In this document: piece after piece, positions 35,746 through 46,024 of the stretch
Numbering within the stretch: position 1 is the stretch's first letter
Layout of the letters: each line of letters opens with the position of its first letter
Source: Bradyrhizobium sp. 1
GTDB lineage: Bacteria; Pseudomonadota; Alphaproteobacteria; Rhizobiales; Xanthobacteraceae
Length of the DNA: 64,000 bases
Direction of reading: 5' to 3'
NCBI RefSeq assembly: GCF_023073315.1
Contig: NZ_JADPJH010000018.1
Location: 310,494 to 374,493, forward strand
Made by a program: the position numbers and the translations under genes
Notes under the pieces: model-generated
What the model was told of the DNA's origin: nothing
Seen by the model: only the letters and a program-made list of their open reading frames with translations
The model's database searches: none

Positions 35746-36150
35746 TCATGTGGTGCCGGCCAGCCGCGCCAATCCGCCGCTTGCCTCGATCAGTTTCACG
35801 GCCTTCTTGTCGAAGGACACAAAGGTATCGGCCCCAAGCCAGTTGCCTTCGTGGGCGATAACGCCATCGGCGAAATCGCCCCCGGCATCGAGAAGCGCCA
35901 ATCCTGCTTCGGCCGTTGGCCGGTCGACGGCCGCATTGGAGGCATTGATCAAGTGCCGGATCGAAGCCGCGATATTCACAGCGGAAGTTTTGTAGCCTCG
36001 CGAGAGGACCCAGACCAATTCGCACAATGCGGAGATCGAGATGGCGACTACCTCTGCCTTCTTGAGAACGGATTCCGCCGCCTTGCTCTGTTCGGCATCG
36101 TCCCCGACCAGAACCCGTACCAGGACGTTGGTGTCGGGTGTTATCTTCAT
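35746..36150 (-). CDS. vapC: PIN-domain toxin, VapC-like
   Basis: The 134-residue PIN-domain protein has the acidic metal-binding residues of a ribonuclease: D6 in PDTNVLVR, E44 in CELVW, D92 in GDFAD and D114 in SFDKKA. VapC-type toxins cut RNA, often tRNA, to stop growth when the antitoxin is lost. The start ATG at 36150 overlaps the antitoxin stop by 4 bases (ATGA), as is usual. The pair is autonomous, with a palindrome upstream. Confidence 0.85.
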   Translation of the reverse strand: MKITPDTNVLVRVLVGDDAEQSKAAESVLKKAEVVAISISALCELVWVLSRGYKTSAVNIAASIRHLINASNAAVDRPTAEAGLALLDAGGDFADGVIAHEGNWLGADTFVSFDKKAVKLIEASGGLARLAGTT

Positions 36151-36401
36151 CGCTTGCCGGCCCAGCCGTCAGCAATGATCTCATTCATTTCTTCGATAGA
36201 CAGCGATTGACCGTTCGTTTTTCCCTTTAGGAAGCCGAAGGCGTCCGAAATCTTTCCGGTGGGCTGAGCTGCTTTCACCTCAACTCGCCCTCCGGGGAGC
36301 TTCTCTATCGAGATCTTGTCGCCTGGATGCACACCGAGGTGCTCCAGGAGGTCTTTGCGCAGCGTAACCTGCCCCTTTGCCGTGACGGTGAGCGTACCCA
36401 T
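36147..36401 (-). CDS. AbrB/MazE-type antitoxin
   Basis: The 84-residue protein has the SpoVT/AbrB swapped-hairpin DNA-binding domain (LTVTAKGQVTLRKDLLEHLGVHPGDKISIEKLPGGRVEV). A C-terminal tail (GKISDAFGFLKG..., IADGWAGKR) probably wraps the PIN toxin. It should neutralise the downstream toxin and repress its own promoter, probably through the inverted repeat at 36432-36455. It overlaps the toxin gene by 4 bases. Confidence 0.85.
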   Translation of the reverse strand: MGTLTVTAKGQVTLRKDLLEHLGVHPGDKISIEKLPGGRVEVKAAQPTGKISDAFGFLKGKTNGQSLSIEEMNEIIADGWAGKR

Positions 36402-36431
36402 GGGGGATCCTCAATCCTTGAGATCCTCGAT

Positions 36432-36455
36432 AAGTAAGGCAATCCAGCCTTACTT
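36432..36455. promoter_or_regulatory. perfect inverted repeat upstream of the toxin-antitoxin genes
   Basis: AAGTAAGGC (36432-36440) and GCCTTACTT (36447-36455) are perfect 9-bp arms around a 6-base spacer. The site is about 30 bases upstream of the antitoxin start and 30 bases downstream of an ABC permease stop. It may be the toxin-antitoxin operator or a terminator for the permease gene; there is no clear U-tract. Confidence 0.55.
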
Positions 36456-36484
36456 TCAAGCAGAGCAAGCCGAGGCGAGGCGCC

Positions 36485-38007
36485 TCATTCCCGCCGCGGG
36501 CTGAATTTCCAGGTGATCGCAACGAGGGCCGCTGTAATCAGACTGCTGATGAGACCGGCGATCGGGAGGGCCAGCAGCAGCGCTGCGCTGGCGGCCCAGC
36601 CGATCGACGAGAAGGCTTCGGCAAAGGTCGCAAGCCGCGACGAAGTCTGGCGACGCCGGAACTGGCTGCGACGGGCCTGCACCCGGAACCAGAGCTGGAT
36701 CGCGGTCGCGGAGGCCGCGCTGATGATCACAGCACCGGCGCTCACCGCGGCCTGGAACGGCGAGGCGAAGGCGAGCGCCGCGATCAGCGGGCAGAAGATG
36801 GCGGCGATCGCGATCAGCACCACCTCGATCTTGGCGCGGATGATCCCGGACGGCGTGAGTGGCGCGGTCGCGACCAGATCGGGCGCGTCCTCGCCCGAGA
36901 TCGTCAGCCAGGCGAGCCCGCCGGCAAGCTGTCCCGCGGCCATCACGATGACGGGCGTGATCAGTGTCAGCGCCGCGGAACTGTCGGCAAAGCTGCGCCA
37001 GAGCAGCAGCGCCGGCGGCACCAGATAGAGCAGCTGCATCAGCGTCTGCGAGATCAGCCAGGGATCGCGCCACAGCAACATGAACTCCTTGCGCCGTAGC
37101 GCCTGTTGCCGCGACCCGCCACGGAACGGGCGCTCCTTCGCGCGCTTGCTGCCGGATTTGCCGTAGGCGGCGGCATCGATCGCGGTGTCGGCAAAACGGC
37201 CGGAGAACATCGCCATCACGCTGCCGAGCAGCACGAGTCCGAGGGCGAGGAGGAGCAACAGCGCTTCGCTGTCGCCCATCGTCGCCCGCGCCGGCCACCA
37301 CCAGATGCTGTCGACGTCAGGAGCATGTTCGGCAAAGGTGCCGGAGGTCAGGATGGTGATGCGCGACAGTGTGCCGTAGGACATGATCGCGGCGACCTGG
37401 AGCGCGATCACAAAACCCGCGCCGATGATGGCGGCGAGGATCTGGGCGACGAAGCGTGTCCGCGCCGGGCCGATCAGGCGGAACAGCAGGATGGTGACCG
37501 CAATCGCGACCGCCGCGGCCGAGAGGCCCATTGCGACGACGACGCCGAACGCCGCAAGCCAGCGTGGCCCGCCGCCGATCACCAGCACGTCAATGAAGGG
37601 CGTCGAGAACAGCAGCGCCATCACCGTGACGGTGAGCGCGATCGCGGCAATGCGGACCGAGAACAGATTGGCGAGCCGCGCCGGCGAGGACATGATCAGG
37701 TCGAGATCGGCGCGGGCGTAAAACACCCGCGTCACCGATTCGATTGCCTGCGACAGCATCAAGGTCCAGGCGAGAAAGATCGTCGCCGAGATCACGATCA
37801 GCGAGGATTTGTCGAGCGGCAGTTGCAGATCGGCGAAGCGGCCGATCACCGCCCAGGCCGGCACGTGCAGCAGCGCTGCGAAGAACAGCAGGCCGATCAT
37901 TGCGACGCGCGCTCGCTTGCGCCGTCCGCCGGTCATCATGGCGAACCATTCCCGCCAGGCGAGCCGAAGCTCGTGGCGCGCGAACCATGAGAGCGCGGTC
38001 GCCGAGG

Positions 38008-38011
<4 letters not shown>
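36485..38011 (-). CDS. ABC-2 type transporter permease
   Basis: The 508-residue inner-membrane protein has about ten to twelve hydrophobic helices separated by two arginine-rich cytoplasmic loops (GGRRKRARV, SKRAKERPFRGGSRQQALRRKEFMLLWRDPW). The RKEF-x-x-x-x-RDP motif is typical of bacterial ABC exporter permeases. It overlaps the ATPase gene by 4 bases (ATGA), so the pair forms one exporter. The transported compound is unknown. Confidence 0.85.
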
Positions 38012-38757
<746 letters not shown>

Positions 38758-39020
38758 GACGGCCACACCTTGCGGTTTTGCATCGCTCGCGACCATGCCC
38801 CGAAGATGTTTCGGCACCGTGAATCGCGCTGCCGCAAATTCCGGCATCCGGGACCGACCAAAGGCAAGTCACCGTTTGTTGACAGCGCTTGACGGTTCAG
38901 GCTGAATTGGCGCCGGGACAAATGGAGCTAACGCGGCGAAACGACCGCGTAGCGACTGGACACAAGATGCGGCAAGGCGGTCACGAAGAACCGCTGGTTG
39001 TATCGGGAGGATGCGCGAGG

Positions 39021-39896
39021 ATGCTGGATTTCGTTCAGCAGCTGGTCAGCGGTGTTGCGCTCGGCTGCGTCTACGGCTTGATCGCGCTCGGCTTCGTGCT
39101 CGTCTACAAGGCCACCGAGGTCGTCAATTTCGCCCAGGGCGATCTGATGATGCTGGGCGGCTTCTTCGCCTTCACCTTCATCGGCATGATGGGCCTGAAC
39201 TACTGGATCGGCTTTGCCGCTGCGGTGGCGGCCATGGCGATGTTCGGCATGGTGGCGGAACGCGTGGTGGTGCGGCCGATCCTCGGCTATCCGCAATTCT
39301 CGATCATCATGGCCACGATCGGCCTCGGCTACTTCCTGCGCTCGGTCGCCGGCATGGTCTGGGGCACCGACGATTTCAAGATCGACACGCCGTTCAGCCA
39401 GGGCGTGCTGCGGATCGGCTCGCTGGTGCTGGCCCATGACAAGCTCTCGGTGATCGCGGCAACCGTCATCCTCTGCGCGCTGCTCTGGCTGTTCTTCAAC
39501 AAGACCGCGCTCGGGACCGCAATGCGCGCCAGTTCCGAGAACATGCTGGCGGCCTATTACATGGGCATTCCGGTCAAGCGCGTGGTGTCGATCGTCTGGG
39601 CGATCAGCGCAGCAGTCGCGACCTGCGCCGGCGTGCTGCTGGCGCCGATCACCTTCATCCACTCCAATGTCGGTCTCGTGCTCGGCCTGAAGGCGTTTCC
39701 CGCCGCCGTGCTCGGCGGTTTCGGCTCGATCCCCGGCGCGGTGGTTGGCGGCGTCCTGATCGGGGTGATCGAGAGCATGGCCGGGTTCTATCTGGCCGAG
39801 GGCTGGAAGGACGTCGCGCCCTACATCGTGCTGCTCGCAGTGCTCTTGCTCAAGCCCGAAGGCCTGTTTGGCCTTCACGTTCGCAAGAAGGTCTGA
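39021..39896 (+). CDS. livH: branched-chain amino acid-type ABC permease LivH
   Basis: The 291-residue inner-membrane protein has the LivH pattern: N-terminal FVQQLVSGVALGCVYGLIALGFVLVYKATEVVNFAQGDL, then the GLKAFPAAVLGGFGSIPGA coupling loop. It forms a heterodimeric channel with LivM. The ATG at 39021 is preceded by GCGAGG and is the start that gives the usual N-terminus. It heads a five-gene transport and ligase cluster; the 5-base gap to livM implies one transcript. Confidence 0.95.
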   Translation: MLDFVQQLVSGVALGCVYGLIALGFVLVYKATEVVNFAQGDLMMLGGFFAFTFIGMMGLNYWIGFAAAVAAMAMFGMVAERVVVRPILGYPQFSIIMATIGLGYFLRSVAGMVWGTDDFKIDTPFSQGVLRIGSLVLAHDKLSVIAATVILCALLWLFFNKTALGTAMRASSENMLAAYYMGIPVKRVVSIVWAISAAVATCAGVLLAPITFIHSNVGLVLGLKAFPAAVLGGFGSIPGAVVGGVLIGVIESMAGFYLAEGWKDVAPYIVLLAVLLLKPEGLFGLHVRKKV

Positions 39897-39901
39897 ACGC
39901 C

Positions 39902-41053
39902 ATGCGCTTCCTGTTCAAGACCGACTATGAGGACGACATCAGGCTGTTTCCGCATTCGGGCTATTTCGTCTCCTACGGCATCCTGCTCGCGCTGCTGCTG
40001 ATCGCGCCTTACGTGCTGTCCAGCTATCTGATGAGCCAGCTCGTCTTCGTCTGCATCTACGCGACCGTCGGCGTGGCGCTGCTGATCCTCACCGGCTTCA
40101 CCGGTCAGGCCTCGCTCGGGCATGCGGCGTTTCTCGCGATCGGCGCCTACACGGCGGCGTACCTCCAGAAATATAACGTGCCGTTTCCGGTCTACTTCCT
40201 CGCCGCTGGGGCCCTGACCGGGCTGATCGGTGCGCTGGTCGGTTTTCCCGCACTACGACTGCAAGGCATCTATCTCGTCATCGCCACCATCTCCTTCGCC
40301 TTCATCGTCGAGGAGATCCTGGCGCGCTGGGAGAGCGTGACCAACGGTAATGAGGGCATGCGGGTCAAGGCGGTGTCGCTGCTCGGCGTCACGGTCTCGC
40401 GCGACAGCCCGACCTTCTATTTCCTCTGTCTGGCCGTGCTGGTGCTGACGATCGTCGGTACGCTCAATCTGTTGCGCTCGCCGACAGGGCGCGCCTTCGT
40501 CGCGATCCGCGACAGCGAGACCGCGGCGCGCAGCATGGGCATCAACGTCGCGCTCTACAAGGTCAAGTCCTTTGCGATCTCGGCGGCGATCACCGGCTTC
40601 GCCGGCGTGCTGTTCGCGCACAAGCTCTCCTTCATTTCGCCGGAGATGTTCACGCTGCAGCTCTCGATCGAGTTCATCATCGTGATCCTGATCGGCGGCA
40701 CCTTCAGTCTGCACGGCGCGGTGCTGGGCGCGATCTTCATCGTGATGATCGACCCATTCCTGACCTACTTGAAGGACGACATGCCCGGCATCATTGCCGG
40801 CATTGCCGCGACATTCGGCGCCGGCTCGGCGACTGCGGGGAATGTGCAGTCCAAAGTCGCGGCCTTTGCCTCGCTCAACGGCCTGAAAGGAGCGATCTAC
40901 GGCATCATCATCATGTTGTTCGTGCTGTTCGAGCCCCTTGGCATCTACGGCCGCTGGCTCAAGATAAAACTCTTCTTCCAGCTGTTCCCGCTTTACAAGC
41001 GCGCCACCTTCAAGCGGCAGAAGATCTACGTGAAGTCGGAGCGCAACCGGTGA
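39902..41053 (+). CDS. livM: branched-chain amino acid-type ABC permease LivM
   Basis: The 383-residue inner-membrane protein has about ten helices and the GTFSLHGAVLGAIFIV coupling loop of LivM. LTGFTGQASLGHAAFLAIGAYTAA near residue 60 is diagnostic. A loop insertion of about 40 residues (DDMPGIIAGIAATFGAGSATAGN) before the last helices is longer than in E. coli LivM. It overlaps livG by 4 bases (GTGA). Confidence 0.95.
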   Translation: MRFLFKTDYEDDIRLFPHSGYFVSYGILLALLLIAPYVLSSYLMSQLVFVCIYATVGVALLILTGFTGQASLGHAAFLAIGAYTAAYLQKYNVPFPVYFLAAGALTGLIGALVGFPALRLQGIYLVIATISFAFIVEEILARWESVTNGNEGMRVKAVSLLGVTVSRDSPTFYFLCLAVLVLTIVGTLNLLRSPTGRAFVAIRDSETAARSMGINVALYKVKSFAISAAITGFAGVLFAHKLSFISPEMFTLQLSIEFIIVILIGGTFSLHGAVLGAIFIVMIDPFLTYLKDDMPGIIAGIAATFGAGSATAGNVQSKVAAFASLNGLKGAIYGIIIMLFVLFEPLGIYGRWLKIKLFFQLFPLYKRATFKRQKIYVKSERNR

Positions 41054-41808
41054 GCTATTTTCGCGCCGAGAATTTGTCGCTGCATTTCGGGGGCCTCAAG
41101 GCCGTCGACGCGGTGTCGTTCGCGGTCGAGAAGGGCGAGATCCTCTCGATCATCGGGCCGAACGGCGCCGGAAAAAGCTCGATCTTCAATTTGATCTCGC
41201 GGATCTACCGGCCGACCTCGGGCCGCATCTTCTTCGAGGACCAGGACATCACCGAGCAGCCGCCCTACGACATCGCCAGGCTCGGCATCGCCCGCACCTT
41301 CCAGAACATCGAGCTGTTCGAGAATGCGACTGTGCTCTCAAATCTCCTGGTCGGCCGCCACCGGCACTCGACCACGCAGCTCTGGCAGGAATTGCTGTTC
41401 CTGCCGAGCGTGCGCGCTAACGAGAAGGTGCATCGCCGCCGCGTCGAGCAGGTGATCGAATTCCTCGATCTCGAACCCTATCGCGACAAGCTGATCTCGG
41501 GGTTGCCTTACGGCGTGCGCAAGGTGATCGAGCTCGCGCGGGCGCTGTGCTCGGAGCCAAAGTTGATCCTGCTCGACGAACCGTCATCCGGCCTCAATGT
41601 CGAGGAGACCAGCGACATGTCGTTCTGGATCCGCGACATGAAGAGCGAACTCGGCGTCACCGTGCTGATGGTCGAGCACGACATGTCGCTGGTGAACCGC
41701 GTCTCCGATCGCGTCATCGCGCTGAATTACGGCCGCGTTCTTGCGATGGGCTCGCCCGCCGAGGTGCAGCAGCACCCCGACGTCGTCGCCGCGTATCTGG
41801 GAGCGTAA
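41050..41808 (+). CDS. livG: branched-chain amino acid-type ABC ATPase LivG
   Basis: The 252-residue ATPase has Walker A GPNGAGKSS, the LivG-specific GIARTFQNIELF Q-loop, an altered signature (LPYGVRKVIELARAL, in place of LSGGQ) and Walker B LILLDEPSSGLN. The altered signature is common in LivG. It starts with GTG at 41050, overlapping the livM stop. Together with LivF it drives the LivHM channel. Confidence 0.95.
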   Translation: MSYFRAENLSLHFGGLKAVDAVSFAVEKGEILSIIGPNGAGKSSIFNLISRIYRPTSGRIFFEDQDITEQPPYDIARLGIARTFQNIELFENATVLSNLLVGRHRHSTTQLWQELLFLPSVRANEKVHRRRVEQVIEFLDLEPYRDKLISGLPYGVRKVIELARALCSEPKLILLDEPSSGLNVEETSDMSFWIRDMKSELGVTVLMVEHDMSLVNRVSDRVIALNYGRVLAMGSPAEVQQHPDVVAAYLGA

Positions 41809-41811
41809 GCC

Positions 41812-42600
41812 ATGGATGCGACCGTGACGTCCGATGTCATCTTAAAACTCTCCAACATCGAGAGCTGTTACGGACCGATCATGGCGATTCGCGGCATCTC
41901 GCTGGAGGTGCCGCGCGGCCGCATCGTCACGCTGCTGGGCGCCAACGGCGCCGGCAAGACCACGGTGCTGAAGACGATCTCGGGTATTCTCGATCCGCAG
42001 AAGGGCGCGATCGAGTTCATGGGCAAGCCGATCCAGCGCATGGAGGCGGACAGGATCGTCCGGCTCGGCCTCAGCCATGTACCGGAGGGCCGCGAGGTGT
42101 TCCCGTTCCTCTCGGTGCGCGAGAATTTGATGATGGGGGCCTATCCGCGCAGGGACCGCGACGGCGTCGCGGAGGATCTGGAGCGCGTCTACGGCTATTT
42201 CCCACGATTGAAGGAGCGCATCAACCAGCCGGCCGGGCAGCTCTCCGGCGGCGAGCAGCAGATGCTCGCGATCGGCCGCGCGCTGATGAACCGGCCGACG
42301 CTGTTGCTGCTCGACGAGCCCTCGCTCGGCTTGTCGCCGATCCTGGTGAAGGAGATTTTCACGATCATCCGCCGCGTCAACGAGGAGCAGGGCATGTCGA
42401 TCCTGCTGGTCGAGCAGAATGCGAAGGTGGCGCTGGAGACGGCGCATTACGGCTATGTGCTGGAGATCGGCCGGATCGTGATGAACGATACCTGCGACCG
42501 CTTGATGCATTCCCAGGATATCCAGGAATTCTACCTTGGCGCCAAGGAACAAGGCGCGCGAGGCGAGCGGCGCTGGAAAAAGAAGAAGACTTGGCGGTAA
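41812..42600 (+). CDS. livF: branched-chain amino acid-type ABC ATPase LivF
   Basis: The 262-residue ATPase has Walker A GANGAGKTT, signature LSGGEQQMLAIGRAL and Walker B LLLLDEPSLGLSP. It normally ends soon after IQEFYLG; here a lysine/arginine-rich tail (GERRWKKKKTWR) follows. The tail is encoded by the first copy of a 20-base tandem duplication that also supplies the stop codon. It starts 3 bases after livG. Confidence 0.94.
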   Translation: MDATVTSDVILKLSNIESCYGPIMAIRGISLEVPRGRIVTLLGANGAGKTTVLKTISGILDPQKGAIEFMGKPIQRMEADRIVRLGLSHVPEGREVFPFLSVRENLMMGAYPRRDRDGVAEDLERVYGYFPRLKERINQPAGQLSGGEQQMLAIGRALMNRPTLLLLDEPSLGLSPILVKEIFTIIRRVNEEQGMSILLVEQNAKVALETAHYGYVLEIGRIVMNDTCDRLMHSQDIQEFYLGAKEQGARGERRWKKKKTWR

Positions 42601-42618
42601 AGAAGAAGACTTGGCGGT
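42579..42618 (+). repeat. 20-bp tandem duplication across the livF stop
   Basis: Two identical 20-base units (42579-42598 and 42599-42618), each beginning AAAGAAGAAGAC and ending TTGGCGGT, stand head to tail. The stop codon of livF arises at the junction. A degenerate third copy (TTGAAGAAGAACTGGCGTT) follows at about 42633. Confidence 0.9.
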
Positions 42619-42730
42619 GAAGTATCGTGGCGTTGAAGAAGAACTGGCGTTAAATGGACCAGCCCAGCCGCTAACATAGACCGCCGGCAAGGCAGGCAGC
42701 GGAGGGGAAAGCGACAAGGAGGGAATGCGC

Positions 42731-44569
42731 ATGGCCCGACCGGCGGTGCTGACGGTCGCTGACACGATCGCGAAAAGCTTCTTGTGCGCCGCGGAGACGC
42801 GGGGCGACAGGCCGGCAATTCGCGAGAAGAAATTCGGCATCTGGCAGCCGACCAGCTGGCGCGAATGGCTGGAGATTTCGAAAGAGATCGCCTACGCACT
42901 TCGCGCGATCGGCCTCGCGCCCGGCGACGTCGTCTCCATCATTGCCAATGCCGTGCCCGAATGGGTCTACGCCGATATGGGCATATTGTGCGCCGGCGGC
43001 GTCTCCTCCGGAATCTATCCGACCGATTCGTCGTCCCAGGTCGAATATCTCGTCAACGATTCCCGGACGAAAGTGATCTTCGCCGAGGACGAGGAGCAGC
43101 TCGACAAGATCCTTGCCTGCCGCAGCCGCTGTCCTTCGCTGCGAAAGATCATCGTGTTCGACATGGAAGGCCTCAGCGGCCTCGTGGACGACATGGTGAT
43201 GTCGCTCGACGAGCTTCGCGCGCTCGGCCGCAATCACATGGTCGACCGCGAAGCGCTGTGGCAGGAGATGATCGACAGCCGAAGCGCCGATGATCTCGCA
43301 GTGCTCGTCTACACTTCGGGCACGACGGGCCCGCCCAAGGGCGCGATGCACGCCAACCGCAGCGTCACGCACCAGATGCGGCACGCCAGCGATTTCATTC
43401 CGGCGCAAGAGGACGAAGACCGGCTGATCTTCCTGCCGCTCTGCCACGTCGCCGAACGCATCGGTGGCTATTACATCTCGGTCGCGCTCGGCTCGGTGAT
43501 GAATTTTGCCGAAAGCCCGGAGACGGTGCCGGACAATCTGCGGGAAGTGCAGCCGACCATCTTCCTCGCGGTGCCGCGCATCTGGGAAAAATTCTACTCC
43601 GCCATCACCATCGCGTTGAAGGACGCGACGCCGTTCCAGCAATGGGTCTACCGCCGCGCCATCGACATCGGCTACCGCATGGTCGATTGCAGGATAGAGG
43701 GCAAGACGCCGCCGCTGTCGCTTCGCCTCGCCAACGGCATCGCCTACCGGCTCGCCTTCCGCAACATCCGCCGCATGATCGGGCTCGACCGCTGCCGAAT
43801 CGCCTTCACGGGCGCTGCGCCGATCGCCCCGGAACTGATCCGCTGGTATCTCGCGCTCGGCATCGACATGCACGAGCTCTACGGCCAGACCGAGAATTGC
43901 GGCGTCGCGACCATGATGCCGGCGATGCGGATCAAGCTCGGCTCGGTCGGTACCGCCGTGTCCTGGGGCGAGGTCGCGCTGTCGCCCGACGGCGAGATCC
44001 TGATCAAGGGCAACTTCCTGTTCATGGGCTATCTGAACCAGCCCGAGAAGACCGCGGAGGCCATCGATCACCGCGGCTGGCTGCACACCGGCGACGTAGG
44101 CACCATCGACAATGAAGGTTTTGTCCGCATCACCGACCGGATGAAGGACATCATCATCACCTCCGGCGGCAAGAACATCACGCCCTCGGAGATCGAGAAC
44201 CAGCTCAAATTCTCACCCTACATTTCCGACGCCGTGGTCATCGGCGACAAGCGGCCGTATCTGACCTGCCTCGTCATGATCGACCAGGAGAATGTCGAGA
44301 AGTTCGCGCAGGATCACGACATCCCCTTCACCAATTATGCGAGCCTGTGCCGGGCAACCGAGATCCAGGACCTGATCTGGCGCGAGATCGAAGGCGTCAA
44401 CGGCAATTTCGCCCGTGTCGAAACCGTCAAGCGGTTCTATTTGATCGAGCGGCAGCTCACGCCGGAGGACGAGGAGCTGACGCCGACGATGAAGCTGAAG
44501 CGCGGCTTCGTGAACAAGCGGTACGCCGCCGAGATCGACGCGATGTATCGCGAGCGCGCGGTGGCGTGA
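42731..44569 (+). CDS. AMP-binding acyl-CoA ligase
   Basis: The 612-residue enzyme is a long-chain acyl-CoA synthetase-type member of the ANL superfamily. It activates a carboxylic acid with ATP and then forms a CoA thioester. The P-loop-like YTSGTTGPPKG lies at about 195-205, YGQTENCG later, then the TGDVG and RITDRMKDIIITSGGKNITPSEIE motifs. The substrate is unclear; residence among liv genes suggests an aromatic or branched acid imported by the same cluster (inference). I prefer ATG at 42731 because AGGAGGG ends 7 bases before it; the ATG at 42725 is too close. Confidence 0.9.
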   Translation: MARPAVLTVADTIAKSFLCAAETRGDRPAIREKKFGIWQPTSWREWLEISKEIAYALRAIGLAPGDVVSIIANAVPEWVYADMGILCAGGVSSGIYPTDSSSQVEYLVNDSRTKVIFAEDEEQLDKILACRSRCPSLRKIIVFDMEGLSGLVDDMVMSLDELRALGRNHMVDREALWQEMIDSRSADDLAVLVYTSGTTGPPKGAMHANRSVTHQMRHASDFIPAQEDEDRLIFLPLCHVAERIGGYYISVALGSVMNFAESPETVPDNLREVQPTIFLAVPRIWEKFYSAITIALKDATPFQQWVYRRAIDIGYRMVDCRIEGKTPPLSLRLANGIAYRLAFRNIRRMIGLDRCRIAFTGAAPIAPELIRWYLALGIDMHELYGQTENCGVATMMPAMRIKLGSVGTAVSWGEVALSPDGEILIKGNFLFMGYLNQPEKTAEAIDHRGWLHTGDVGTIDNEGFVRITDRMKDIIITSGGKNITPSEIENQLKFSPYISDAVVIGDKRPYLTCLVMIDQENVEKFAQDHDIPFTNYASLCRATEIQDLIWREIEGVNGNFARVETVKRFYLIERQLTPEDEELTPTMKLKRGFVNKRYAAEIDAMYRERAVA

Positions 44570-44646
44570 ATAATCTTTTCGAGAAAGCGAAGGAGCGATG
44601 GCCCCCGCCCTTCGTACAACACGGGCCTTCAGGAGAGGAGACGTCA

Positions 44647-45846
44647 ATGTCGAGATCGTTGAGAGCGTTCGGCCTTGCTGTGAGTGCAGTCGCGCTCACC
44701 TGTCTGCCGGCCGCGGCGCAAACCAAGGTTACGAATGAGGGCATCTCGGCCAGCGAGATCGTCATCGGCACCCATCAGGATCTGTCCGGACCGATCAAGG
44801 TCTGGGGCGTGCCGGTTTCCAACGGCATGAAGATGGCGGTCGAGGAGATCAACGCCGCCGGCGGCATCCAGGGCCGCAAGATCAGGATGATCCTCGAGGA
44901 CAATGGCTACGATCCGAAGAAGGGCGTGCTGGCCTCGCAAAAAATGGTCGAGCGCGACAAGATCTTCGTCATGATCGGCTCGATGGGATCGGCGCCGACG
45001 CTCGCCGCGCAGGACATCCTGTTCGATGCCGGCGTGCTCCAGCTGTTCCCGCTGACGGCGGCCGAGTTCACCTTCAAGTTCGACCCGGCCAAGCCGCAGG
45101 AGCGGCTGAAGTTCAACAATTTGCTGCCCTATGTCGAGAGCACGCGCGCCGCGCTCAAATACATGGTGGAGTGGAAGAATTTCGGGAAGCCCTGCATCAT
45201 GCATCAGGACGACGAGTACGGAAAGAACGTGCTCGACGGCTTCAACCAGCAGCTGACGGCCATGAAGCTGCAGCCGGCGTCGGTGACGAGCTACAAGCGC
45301 GGCGCCTCCGACTTCAGCGCGCAGGTCGCCAAGATGAAGTCCGACGGCTGCGATCTCGTCGTGCTCGGCACCGTGATCCGCGAGACCATCGGCGCGATGA
45401 CCGAGGCGAAGAAGCTCGGCTGGGACGTCACCTTCCTCGGCGCCACTCCGACCAACGTGCTGGAAGTGCCGGCGCTCGGCAAGGAGGCGGTTGAAGGTCT
45501 CTATGCGGCCTCGGGCTTCGAGATTCCCTATGAGGACACCGCCAAGGGCAAGGTTCACGACTGGCTCATCAACTACAAGAAGATGTTTGGCACCGACGCC
45601 AACACGCAGGCGATCATCGGCTACAACGCGGTGACGACGTTTGCGTTCTACGCTGACAAGGCGGGCAAGGAGCTCACGGGACAGAAGATGCTCGACGCGC
45701 TCGAATCGGGTGAGAAATTCCTCGACATCTTCTCCTCGCCCGCGACGAAGTTCTCCAAGACCGACCACCTCGCCAACACCATCACCCAGGTGCAGCAGGT
45801 CAAGGGCGGCCGCTGGGTTCTGGTGAAGGACAATCTGATGTTTTGA
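44647..45846 (+). CDS. ABC substrate-binding protein, branched-chain amino acid type
   Basis: The 399-residue periplasmic protein has a Sec signal peptide (cleavage near AAAQ at 25). The Periplasmic-binding type 1 fold shows EIVIGTHQDLSGPIKVWGVPVSNGMKMAVEEINAAGGI and later HQDDEYGKNVLDGF. It presumably feeds the LivHMGF transporter encoded upstream. The ligand may be an amino acid, or an aromatic or carboxylic acid, as in many liv-like clusters with CoA ligases. The ATG at 44647 has AGGAGAGG upstream. Confidence 0.93.
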   Translation: MSRSLRAFGLAVSAVALTCLPAAAQTKVTNEGISASEIVIGTHQDLSGPIKVWGVPVSNGMKMAVEEINAAGGIQGRKIRMILEDNGYDPKKGVLASQKMVERDKIFVMIGSMGSAPTLAAQDILFDAGVLQLFPLTAAEFTFKFDPAKPQERLKFNNLLPYVESTRAALKYMVEWKNFGKPCIMHQDDEYGKNVLDGFNQQLTAMKLQPASVTSYKRGASDFSAQVAKMKSDGCDLVVLGTVIRETIGAMTEAKKLGWDVTFLGATPTNVLEVPALGKEAVEGLYAASGFEIPYEDTAKGKVHDWLINYKKMFGTDANTQAIIGYNAVTTFAFYADKAGKELTGQKMLDALESGEKFLDIFSSPATKFSKTDHLANTITQVQQVKGGRWVLVKDNLMF

Positions 45847-45870
45847 TTGAGGCTCGCGCCGCACGAACGG

Positions 45871-46018
45871 TGCACCCTCGCCCCTTGTGGGAGAGGGTGG
45901 ATCGCCGCGAAGCGGCGAGCCGGGTGAGGGGTTCTCTCCACGCGAACAGTCTTGCCAACGGAGAAAACCCCTCATCCGTCGCGCTTCGCGCGCCACCTTC
46001 TCCCACAAGGGGAGAAGG
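45871..46018. repeat. intergenic palindromic repeat between convergent genes
   Basis: Outer arms CCCCTTGTGGGAGAGG and the CCTTCTCCCACAAGGGG are inverted. An inner GATCGCCGCGAAGCGGCGAGCC hairpin and a CGTCGCGCTTCGCGCGCC hairpin lie between. The unit fills the gap between the convergent binding-protein gene and LprI-like gene. Confidence 0.8.
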
Positions 46019-46024
46019 AAGAAT

